Of a DNA stretch of 64,000 nucleotides, positions 52,440 through 58,120 are shown piece by piece; the first letter of the stretch is position 1, and every line of letters begins with the position of its first letter. The notes under the pieces were generated by a model, which did no database searches, was not told the origin of the DNA, and saw only the letters and a program-made list of their open reading frames with translations. The stretch comes from Cryptosporangium phraense. GTDB taxonomy: Bacteria; Actinomycetota; Actinomycetes; Mycobacteriales; Cryptosporangiaceae. The stretch is from positions 248,001 through 312,000 of the forward strand of contig NZ_VIRS01000002.1 in the NCBI RefSeq assembly GCF_006912135.1, given 5' to 3'. The translations under genes and the position numbers were made by a program.

Positions 52440-52817
52440 ATGGAGATCGCGCTGGCCGGATGCACGTTGGACTCGTTCGAGTGGGGCTTCTCTGTGAATC
52501 TCGCCTTCTCGGCGGGGTGGGAGGTGCGTATCGAAGGCCGCTTCGGCCTACGCACACCGCACGCGGGCGTGATGGTCGACCCGGCCACGTATTACGGACG
52601 CGAGATCGCATCGCCGGCCCTTGCCGCGCTGGTCGGGCGCGCGGTCGAGGCGGCCGAGGTGAGTCGGTCCGGGCTTCTCGCGATCACCTTCGATCGTGGC
52701 CCGGCGCTCACCGTCGGGCCGGATGACGAATATGAATCGTGGACGGTGGCTGGACCGGGCGGCGTGAAGGTGATCTGCGGGCCGGGCGGGGAAGTCACTT
52801 CATGGCCTGCGGGTTAG
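52440..52817 (+). CDS. DUF6188-like small protein
   Basis: This 125-residue protein resembles the DUF6188 family of small actinobacterial proteins: a beta-rich start ALAGCTLDSFEWGFSVNLAF, then EVRIEGRFGLRT and a C-terminal PDDEYESWTVAGPGGVKVIC. Such proteins often occur near toxin or immunity genes, but a role has not been shown. ATG 52440 is preferred to GTG 52431. It lies left of the first msrA-tail copy and could be cargo of a further element whose outer boundary is lost. Confidence 0.65.
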   Translation: MEIALAGCTLDSFEWGFSVNLAFSAGWEVRIEGRFGLRTPHAGVMVDPATYYGREIASPALAALVGRAVEAAEVSRSGLLAITFDRGPALTVGPDDEYESWTVAGPGGVKVICGPGGEVTSWPAG

Positions 52818-52857
52818 TGGCGGGAGTTGAGCACGAGGAGGGCGCCGGGCACGCAAC

Positions 52858-53049
52858 GGGCGGCCCGACTGTGTCTCGGACCGCCCAGAGTCGTGCGGAC
52901 CGCTAAAGCGTCAGTGCGCGGGGCCCGGGACCTCGACGTCGGTCTGCGCCGGCATCGCGCCGACACCGATCGGGCACGACAGCCCGTTGGACCCGTGGTT
53001 GCAGTACCCGTACGGGTCCTTCGCGTCCAACAGGTACTGCTGGTGGTAG
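52858..53049 (-). pseudogene. msrA 3'-end copy 1 with terminator
   Basis: This displaced tail (coding part 52911-53049) has an intact frame: [20 protein letters not shown] and onward to the stop. It includes both C-terminal Cys residues that resolve the MsrA disulfide. It has no start or upstream part. It is about 82% identical to the tail of the intact gene (25 differences in 139 by eye), many of them silent, so it is a diverged allele. The terminator hairpin (52858-52886, GGGCGG...CCGCCC) travels with it. Right of the junction is unrelated DNA. Confidence 0.85.
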
Positions 53050-53080
53050 CAGTCGCGATCATGTGCATTTTCGGCATCGC

Positions 53081-53098
53081 GAATACCTCGGAGTATTC
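53081..53098. promoter_or_regulatory. Inverted repeat near the element end
   Basis: GAATAC-CTCGGA-GTATTC is a perfect repeat 31 bp inside the element from the copy 1 junction. It could be a recombinase arm site or an operator for the toxin-antitoxin genes. Between 53099 and 53256 I see no gene. Confidence 0.45.
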
Positions 53099-53256
53099 AC
53101 AACTTGCTTCTGGGTCTGCCGGTCACTGACCGCGAAGACCGAGCCTTTGCCGACATGACGGTCCCTCATCGCGATGCCGCTGTGCGAGCGCTGCCCCGCC
53201 ATCTCAGTGCGCTCGTCGGTGTGCTGAGCGGTCCGGGCGGAGCCGAGGTTTGCTTA

Positions 53257-53290
53257 TCTCCCGCGCGAGAGCAAAACGCTATCTTGGAGG
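53257..53290 (+). promoter_or_regulatory. Operator and ribosome-binding site of the RHH/Doc pair
   Basis: TCTC-CCGCGC-GAGA (53257-53270) is an inverted repeat 28 bp before the antitoxin start, where RHH antitoxins usually bind. GGAGG at 53286-53290 decides the start: it is 8 bases from ATG 53299 but only 2 from ATG 53293. Confidence 0.55.
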
Positions 53291-53298
53291 ACATGGCC

Positions 53299-53496
53299 AT
53301 GACTCTTCGTCTGGATGACGCGCAGACCGAGGCGCTTCGCCGTCGGGCGGAGGTCGAGGGCCGCAGCATGGAGCAGGTGGCGTCGGCGGCTATCAACGAC
53401 TACCTGATGCGGGCCGACGACGATGCGCTCACTGAGCAGTTGGCGGCTCAGGGCGCCGAGCGCTTTGCCGATCTACTGCGTCGCCTCGGCGAGTGA
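53299..53496 (+). CDS. Ribbon-helix-helix antitoxin
   Basis: This 65-residue protein has an RHH DNA-binding fold at the start: the strand MTLRLDDAQTEALRRRAEVE and helix GRSMEQVASAAINDYLMR. A C-terminal helical tail (ADDDALTEQLAAQGAERFAD) should bind and neutralise the toxin. The ATG at 53299 has GGAGG at correct spacing. The stop overlaps the GTG start of the Doc-type gene by 4 nt. The pair is probably autoregulated from the palindrome upstream. Confidence 0.85.
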   Translation: MTLRLDDAQTEALRRRAEVEGRSMEQVASAAINDYLMRADDDALTEQLAAQGAERFADLLRRLGE

Positions 53497-53870
53497 CCCG
53501 CTTCCTCACCACCGAGCAGGCGCTCGTCATCGCGCGGTACGCCGTTGGCGGCGATGTCCAAATTCGCGATTTCGGCTTGCTGGACGCGGCGGTGCATCGT
53601 CCGCGGGCAGGGATGTACGGCCAGGAGGCCTATCCCGACGTGTTCACGAAAGCAGCGGCGCTGCTGCATTCTCTGGCGGCGAACCACCCGCTGGTAGACG
53701 GCAACAAGCGCCTGGCGTGGCTCGCGACGTACGTATTCTGCGCGAAGAACGGTGTCCTACTCGATCCGGCCGACGATGACGCGTATGACTTCGTCGTAGA
53801 CGTGGCTTCCGGCGAACTGAGCGACGTCGCCGAGATCGCCGACCGTTTGAAGACCTTCGTTCGGACATGA
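53493..53870 (+). CDS. doc: Doc-type Fic toxin
   Basis: This 125-residue Fic/Doc family protein has the core motif NHPLVDGNKRLAWLATYVF, matching HxFx(D/E)GNxR with Val replacing Phe. Upstream is DFGLLDAAVHRPRAGMYGQ, typical of Doc. Doc phosphorylates elongation factor Tu and stops translation until the antitoxin is restored. It is coupled to the RHH antitoxin (GTGA overlap); the usual Doc partner Phd is replaced by an RHH protein, as in several actinobacteria. It is the cargo of the first msrA-tail element and stops 4 bp before the copy 2 terminator. Confidence 0.9.
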   Translation: MTRFLTTEQALVIARYAVGGDVQIRDFGLLDAAVHRPRAGMYGQEAYPDVFTKAAALLHSLAANHPLVDGNKRLAWLATYVFCAKNGVLLDPADDDAYDFVVDVASGELSDVAEIADRLKTFVRT

Positions 53871-53873
53871 ACT

Positions 53874-54057
53874 GGGCGGCCCGGCTGATGCCGGACCGCC
53901 CGTGATCACGCGTTAGAGCGTCAGTGCGCCGCGCCCGGAACCTCTACCTCGGTCTGCGCCGGCATCGCCCGACACCGATCGGGCACGAAAGCCCATTCGG
54001 ACCATGGTTGCAGTATCCGTACGGGTTCTTGCGTCGGAAAGATACTTCTGGTGGTAG
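53874..54057 (-). pseudogene. msrA 3'-end copy 2 with terminator
   Basis: This is the tail copy closest to the intact gene (about 89% identical by eye). It has two single-base deletions, one in the codons for DAK and one in those for GVGAMP, so its frame is broken. The hairpin (53874-53901, GGGCGGCCCGG...CCGGACCGCCC) is identical to that of the intact gene. It ends at the same junction base as the other copies, before ATGTCCCTTTCGG. Confidence 0.85.
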
Positions 54058-54120
54058 ATGTCCCTTTCGGGACCCCACCTCAGACGGCTCGATCGCGCGA
54101 GTTGTTCCGTGGGAGTTGAG

Positions 54121-54730
54121 ATGAAGGTTCGCTGCCGGAAGATCGTCAGCCCGGTCGATGGGTCAAGTCTCGCGGAGAGTGCCTGGCTTCGGGTTGGTGC
54201 GGAGTACGTGGTACCCACGGTGCTCATCCCTGCCGGCGGCCGCATCGAGGTTCGAGTTCTCGCGGAGGACGGAACGCCAGGCTATTGGCCGGCCGAGATG
54301 CTCGAGACCACCGATGAAGCGGTGCCGGCGAACTGGGGGCTAACTCGATTTCGACGGCACTCTCAGGCTCGGTCCGCGTGCCTGGCTCAGACGAGGGTTC
54401 TGGGAGGACTTCTTCGATCGCGTGCCGGAGGCCGAGGCCCAGTACGAGCGGGAGTTGTCGGTGATCCGCGGTGACCGGGTCGCGCTGACGGTGTGGCGCG
54501 ATCAGCTGCCGCTCTTGGCCAACTGCGTGAACGAGGCGATGGAGGCGGTCGAGGATTGGGAGTTCTCGACACGATTGGGCGCGGAGAAGGCTGATGCTCG
54601 TCGCCTGCGCGCCGAGCTGGCGGACCTGATCTGGGCTCAGGTCCTTCCAGTTCTCAGAGTCGAGCGCGCGCTTCAGCTACGAGCCACTCGATTGCGGCCA
54701 CCGGGGCCTGTCGGTCTCCGGACATCCTGA
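54121..54730 (+). pseudogene. Frameshifted hypothetical gene
   Basis: The first part, from ATG 54121, encodes MKVRCRKIVSPVDGSSLAES and continues to VPANWGL near 54345. Sensible coding then continues in another frame as LDFDGTLRLGPRAWLRRGFW and FFDRVPEAEAQYERELSVIR to 54730. One base at about 54345 separates the frames; either a sequencing error or a real mutation could explain it. The combined product of about 200 residues is soluble and not recognised. If real, the gene is dead or makes a 117-residue protein with an altered end. Confidence 0.5.
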
Positions 54731-54866
54731 AGGTCCGCGCACCTGTGGTCCCGTCCTCGAAAACTTCGGCGACCTGCTCGCCGTCGGGGCCGGTCAGCTC
54801 AAGAGCCATGCCATCGCGGTCGCCGACAGAACTGGCAAGGATGAGGCGGTAGCCGGCGACGCTCAA
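54654..54866 (-). CDS. Small hypothetical protein, last gene of the STAS operon
   Basis: This 70-residue protein has YRLILASSVGDRDGMALELT, VAEVFEDGTTGARTFRM and APVAAIEWLVAEARARL. It uses a TTG start that overlaps the STAS gene stop (TTGA), giving strong support for coupled translation. Its 3' end overlaps the opposite-strand broken gene by 77 bp. The family is not recognised. The beta-then-helix layout and acidic character would suit a small partner protein. Confidence 0.6.
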   Translation of the reverse strand: MSVAGYRLILASSVGDRDGMALELTGPDGEQVAEVFEDGTTGARTFRMSGDRQAPVAAIEWLVAEARARL

Positions 54867-55210
54867 TACGGGTGCCTGTGCAAATCGAAGGTACGCACTG
54901 CGGCGTCGCTGAGCCGGATGAAGGTGAGCGACCTGCTGTGGTGCGCAGCGTTTCGGCGAATGTCAGAGAAGGACGTCAACGCCGTGTCGTGAAGGGTGGT
55001 GACGTCACCCAGGTCGATGAGAATGTCGGAACGCGGAGCTGCCTCGGCAGCGCTCACCGCCGCCGCGAGAAGTGGCCCTGACCACTGGTCTACGTCCCCG
55101 GAGAAGTCCAGGCGTAGCCGATGGCGGCCCGGCAGGAAGATTCTCAGCTGCGGTTGGCGCCGGGACGGTGGCTGCGGGGCGAGCCGTCTAGGGCGTTCGG
55201 ACGGGTCCAT
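54863..55210 (-). CDS. STAS-domain protein
   Basis: This 115-residue protein has a basic Pro/Arg-rich N-terminus (about 1-22) and a STAS fold: LRLDFSGDVDQWSGPLLAAA, SDILIDLGDVTTLHDTALTS and SLTFIRLSDAAVRTF. In anti-sigma antagonists the loop after the third strand carries a phosphorylatable Ser; here the matching site reads HDTALT, so Thr may take its place. ATG 55210 overlaps the upstream stop (ATGA). It is the third gene of a minus-strand operon of four in the second element. STAS proteins elsewhere switch sigma factors or kinases, but no partner kinase is present here. Confidence 0.78.
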   Translation of the reverse strand: MDPSERPRRLAPQPPSRRQPQLRIFLPGRHRLRLDFSGDVDQWSGPLLAAAVSAAEAAPRSDILIDLGDVTTLHDTALTSFSDIRRNAAHHSRSLTFIRLSDAAVRTFDLHRHPY

Positions 55211-55755
55211 CACCGGAGAGGCTCCGTCTGCGGCGTGGGTTCTGCCCGTGCGAGAAGGCGCTGCTGCTCGGGAGATATCGCATAGTCGACCTCGGTCAGC
55301 GTCGTGCGGGTTCCGGGTAGCCGCAGTTCCAGGACGATGCACAGGTCGAGGTCGGCGGTGAGTTGACCATCGGCGTCGGGATCGTCGGCGTGAATGAGTC
55401 GGAGCGTCGCGGTCCGGCGTTCGACGGTCACCGGGCCGGCCAGGCGCCAGTCGTGCTGAGGGCGTCCCCAGATCGGGAGGTGCCGGGGACGGAGGAATGC
55501 GGCGGGATTGTCGGGCAGGCTCAGCGGGATCGACGGCCCGCGCTGCCAGCGTCCGCGCCCGACCCGGATCTCGCTCGCTTCTGGCCCGCTGATCATCACG
55601 TAGTCGTCGTCTTGTTCGACGAGCCACAGCCCGCGGTCGGTCCAGACGATCCGGCCGGTCTGCCGCCCGGACCGGTCGTCGTGCCGAACATAGGAAGCGG
55701 TGAGTTGTTTCGTGCGCTGACCCAGCAGATAGCCGGCGACCTCGATCGGTTCCAC
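55210..55755 (-). CDS. Hypothetical protein, paralogue of the next gene upstream
   Basis: This 181-residue soluble protein begins MEPIEVAGYLLGQRTKQLTA. The middle has RIVWTDRGLWLVEQDDDYVM and ISGPEASEIRVGRGRWQRGP, and the end EVDYAISPEQQRLLAR. The same pattern (EVAGxxLG, GRxVxxD, WL, MSGPxxSExRxGR) appears in the 55761-56285 product, so the two are diverged duplicates. It overlaps the STAS start and follows its paralogue by 5 bp. No enzyme motif is seen. Two related binding subunits or a paired sensor are possible. Confidence 0.65.
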   Translation of the reverse strand: MEPIEVAGYLLGQRTKQLTASYVRHDDRSGRQTGRIVWTDRGLWLVEQDDDYVMISGPEASEIRVGRGRWQRGPSIPLSLPDNPAAFLRPRHLPIWGRPQHDWRLAGPVTVERRTATLRLIHADDPDADGQLTADLDLCIVLELRLPGTRTTLTEVDYAISPEQQRLLARAEPTPQTEPLR

Positions 55756-55760
55756 GGCGA

Positions 55761-56285
55761 TCAGCCTCGGACGCGCTGGAGTAGCGCGAGGTCGGGACCG
55801 CTGACCTGGAAGCGGACGTCAGTCAGGGTGGTGTGGCCGTGGATGTCCGCGAAGTCGAGAATGTGTCCGTGGGCTAGATCGACCCGCAACCGACCGCCGA
55901 GACCGGGATGTTCGAGACTGACCAGCGGCACCTCGGCGATGGACCCGGTAACCCGAACCGGGTCAGCGAGCCGATAGGGAGCGGAATAGGCCCAGAGGTA
56001 GGCGAGCCGGGGCACCAGCATCGTCCCGGGGTTCCGCATCCCGAGGAACGGGATGCCGTGCTCGCTGCGATCGATGAGCTTCCGGCCGCTCCGGGTCTCG
56101 CTGCCACCCGGCCCGCTCATCTGCTGGAACCCATCGGTTCGGGAGTTGAGCCAGACCTGGCCGGCGTCCATGAGCACGAACCGGCCAGAGTGCGATGAGC
56201 CGTCGATATCCTGATCGGCATACTCGGCGGTGACGGCCGCAGGGTGCGCGCCGAGCATCCGACCGGCGACCTCCATCAGGTCCAT
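55761..56285 (-). CDS. Hypothetical protein, first gene of the STAS operon
   Basis: This 174-residue protein starts at ATG 56285 (ATG 56276 or upstream TTG/GTG codons possible): MDLMEVAGRMLGAHPAAVTA, GRFVLMDAGQVWLNSRTD, MSGPGGSETRSGRKLIDR, then FADIHGHTTLTDVRFQVSGP. It is a paralogue of the following gene and of unknown family. The N-terminal 45 residues form a helix and beta hairpin, the rest mostly beta. It begins 46 bp inside the element from the copy 3 terminator and heads an operon of four genes reading away from msrA. Confidence 0.65.
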   Translation of the reverse strand: MDLMEVAGRMLGAHPAAVTAEYADQDIDGSSHSGRFVLMDAGQVWLNSRTDGFQQMSGPGGSETRSGRKLIDRSEHGIPFLGMRNPGTMLVPRLAYLWAYSAPYRLADPVRVTGSIAEVPLVSLEHPGLGGRLRVDLAHGHILDFADIHGHTTLTDVRFQVSGPDLALLQRVRG

Positions 56286-56330
56286 ACCTGTCAGATCGAC
56301 CGAGACAGCAGCCTCGCTTAACAAAACGAA

Positions 56331-56518
56331 ACAGGTGGCCCGACCAGAGTCAGACCACCTGTCGTCAACGGCCGGTGCGTCAGTGCGTCGCGCCCGGAAC
56401 CTCTACCTCGGTCTGCGCCGGCATCGCCCCGACACCGATCGGGCACGACAGCCCGTTGGGTCTGTGGTTGCAGTACCCCTACGGGTTCTTGGCGTCCGAC
56501 AGGTAATGCTGGTGCTAG
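56331..56518 (-). pseudogene. msrA 3'-end copy 3 with terminator
   Basis: The coding part (56380-56518) is about 85% identical to the intact tail. It is full length but has stop codons: TAC of the NPYG motif has become TAG, and the first Tyr codon (YHQQ) is also TAG. The terminator hairpin has diverged to ACAGGTGG...CCACCTGT with both arms changed together, so base pairing is kept. The junction is at the same base as in the other copies. Confidence 0.85.
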
Positions 56519-56581
56519 CGATCTTGAACAGGTGCATATTCGCGATGGTCGATGGAACCCGATGACGTGCGATTCCCGCGG

Positions 56582-56951
56582 CTAAGGCAGCAGTGTTAAC
56601 GCCTCGACATGCTTAGGCCGGACGATCGTGAAGTGCCGTTTGTCGAGCGTCGCGATCTCCGTGACCTTCAAGCGCTCGGCGAGCGCGATGACCGGCCATG
56701 CGGCCGTAGTCCGTCGGCGTGAGGTCGACGATTTGAAAGTCGCCCTCCGCCATCGATCGGAGAAATACCGCCTCGACCTGCGGTCCCGACTCCCGCGCTA
56801 GGAGGTGGCCGACTTCGGCGACCACCGTTGCCGGCACGAGAAGCCGACGACCGGCAAGGTGCATGCCGGTGAACAGTTCGGTGCAGGCATGGTGGTCAGG
56901 ATCGTCGGAGAGCGAGGCGGCTACGAGCGGGCCGGTATCGCACAGGATCAC
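56582..56951 (-). pseudogene. Decayed PIN-domain toxin (VapC type)
   Basis: The N-terminal half is intact: MILCDTGPLVAASLSDDPDH (first catalytic Asp), PATVVAEVGHLLARESGP (Glu) and DFQIVDLTPTDYGRMA. An internal deletion of about 50 bases then joins GRMA, out of frame, to VIALAERL and IATLDKRHFTIVRPKHVEAL. The lost piece held the third acidic residue (the GTxDAS motif). The stop of the original frame is at 56582. The in-frame product would be an inactive 112-residue protein. It is coupled to the upstream antitoxin (ATGA). Confidence 0.8.
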
Positions 56952-57163
56952 GAACGTCCGAAGCGTTCCGAGAGGATCTCGTCGACCCTCCGAGCCACGC
57001 CGGGCCGGCGCGATGTTCCGGCACCGAAGAAGGCGGGTGGCCAGGGGCGCTGACCGGCCGGGCGCAGATGGCGGCGTAGCTCATCGAGAGCAGGAACGAC
57101 TTCCTCCTCGGGCAACTCCTCGACGATCCGACGAAGCTCGTCGCGCTCGGCGCTCATAGCCAT
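56948..57163 (-). CDS. VapB-like antitoxin, orphaned
   Basis: This 71-residue protein from ATG 57163 (or 57157) begins MAMSAERDELRRIVEELPEE, followed by a helical repeat and the C-terminal toxin-binding part with PPAFFGAGTSRRPGVARRVD. Its stop overlaps the start of the broken PIN toxin. The N-terminal helix-rich layout, with EVVPALDELRRHL, is that of antitoxins paired with PIN toxins in actinobacteria rather than AbrB-type VapB. With the toxin dead it has no obvious job left. Confidence 0.7.
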   Translation of the reverse strand: MAMSAERDELRRIVEELPEEEVVPALDELRRHLRPAGQRPWPPAFFGAGTSRRPGVARRVDEILSERFGRS

Positions 57164-57182
57164 GAGGTTACCTTCGCGCTTT

Positions 57183-57212
57183 CTTCCGGGAGATAGTTCC
57201 ACGTCCCGGAAG
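57183..57212. promoter_or_regulatory. Inverted repeat upstream of the VapBC pair
   Basis: CTTCCGGGA-N12-TCCCGGAAG is a perfect 9-bp repeat 20 bp before the antitoxin start. It is a likely operator for the pair; hairpin formation in RNA is the alternative. Confidence 0.6.
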
Positions 57213-57281
57213 ACATAGCGGACGGAGCCTTCCCGTCCTGATACCCCTAGGCGTGGACGTAACTTGCTCAGAATTCAATGA

Positions 57282-57465
57282 GGGCGGCCCGGCTGATGCC
57301 GGACCGCCCGCGTCGAACAAAGAGCGTCAGTGCGCAGCGCCCGGAGCCTCTACCTCGGTCTGCGCCGGCATGTTCCCGATCCCGATCGGGCAGCTCAGCC
57401 CGTTCGGACCGTGGTTGCAGTATCCGTACGGGTTCTTGGCGTCGGAAAGATACTGCTGGTGGTAG
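57282..57465 (-). repeat. msrA 3'-end module (functional copy) with terminator
   Basis: This is the module repeated three more times to the left. It spans the terminator hairpin (57282-57309, GGGCGGCCCGG...CCGGACCGCCC) and the last 45 codons of msrA. The homology ends at 57465, the last base of the Asn codon in NYHQQ. The module encodes both resolving cysteines (residues 202 and 211). Its codons for GIGNMP differ from the GVGAMP shared by the three displaced copies. Confidence 0.88.
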
Positions 57466-58022
57466 TTCTCCGCGTAGAAGAAGTCGCCCAGCGGCTTGAT
57501 CTCCGTCGTGATCTCGCCCTTGCCCGCGGCCGTCACCACCGGCTGGAAGACCTCTCGGCTGTGCTCGGCGACCTTCGCCTGCTCGGGGGTCGTCGTGTAG
57601 ATCGCCGAGCGGTACTGGGTACCGCGGTCGTTGCCCTGGCGGTTGAGCGTCGTCGGGTCGTGGTTCTCCCAGAACGCCTTCAACAGGGTCTCGTACGAGA
57701 CCTTCGCCGGGTCGTACACGACCAGCACGGCCTCGGTGTGCCCGGTCAGACCCGAGCAGACCTCCTCGTACGTGGCGTTCGGCGTGTAGCCGCCGGAGTA
57801 TCCGACAGCGGTGGAGTAGACGCCGGGAATCCGCCAGAAGATGCGCTCCGCACCCCAGAAACAGCCCATTCCGAAGACGGCGGTCTCGTAGCCCTCCGGC
57901 CACGGGCCGGTGAGCGGGGTGTCGAGGACAGTATGGCGGGCGGCGACCGGCAGCGGCTGCGCCCGGCCGGGGAGCGCGTTCTCCGCGGAAATCAGCTCGG
58001 ACTTGCTGCGGCCGAACAGCAT
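57327..58022 (-). CDS. msrA: Peptide-methionine (S)-S-oxide reductase
   Basis: This 231-residue enzyme reduces methionine-S-sulfoxide in proteins and free amino acid. The active-site motif is [13 protein letters not shown] (catalytic Cys near residue 54). Further marks are [30 protein letters not shown] and [12 protein letters not shown], and the C-terminal part has the two resolving Cys (YGYCNHGP and LSCPIG) used with thioredoxin. An N-terminal extension of about 45 residues is normal in actinobacteria. The last 45 codons form the mobile-looking module, so the enzyme's tail may have been replaced by recombination. The coding sequence is intact. Confidence 0.95.
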   Translation of the reverse strand: MLFGRSKSELISAENALPGRAQPLPVAARHTVLDTPLTGPWPEGYETAVFGMGCFWGAERIFWRIPGVYSTAVGYSGGYTPNATYEEVCSGLTGHTEAVLVVYDPAKVSYETLLKAFWENHDPTTLNRQGNDRGTQYRSAIYTTTPEQAKVAEHSREVFQPVVTAAGKGEITTEIKPLGDFFYAENYHQQYLSDAKNPYGYCNHGPNGLSCPIGIGNMPAQTEVEAPGAAH

Positions 58023-58120
58023 GGTTTCGCCTCCTGCGATTCAGCGGGGCCGGGTCGTACCGACCCACGTCCAGCCCAACACGGAGACCCCGTCTCCTGT
58101 TCCCGAAGGCCCCGAGGGGG

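Larger units (their letters stand above)
52858..57465. mobile_element. Array of small elements inserted at the 3' end of msrA
   Basis: Four copies of the msrA 3' end plus terminator (52858-53049, 53874-54057, 56331-56518 and the functional one at 57282-57465) lie in the same orientation. They are separated by unrelated DNA of 824, 2273 and about 764 bp. All copies end at the same base, after the + strand sequence CTGGTGGTAG (CTAG in one), within the codons for NYHQQ of MsrA. This is what is left when elements carrying a replacement gene tail integrate by site-specific recombination. The contents are an RHH/Doc pair, an unknown four-gene operon plus a broken gene, and a decayed VapBC pair. No integrase is encoded, so mobility would need a recombinase supplied in trans. 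Confidence 0.75.

Noticed and set aside
52858-57465. Integron cassette array
   Set aside because: The repeats are msrA coding tails with terminators rather than attC sites, the cargo orientation is mixed and no IntI or attI is seen.
52858-57465. CRISPR-like array from four similar repeats
   Set aside because: Repeats are about 190 bp, diverged and coding; spacers are 0.8-2.3 kb and contain genes.
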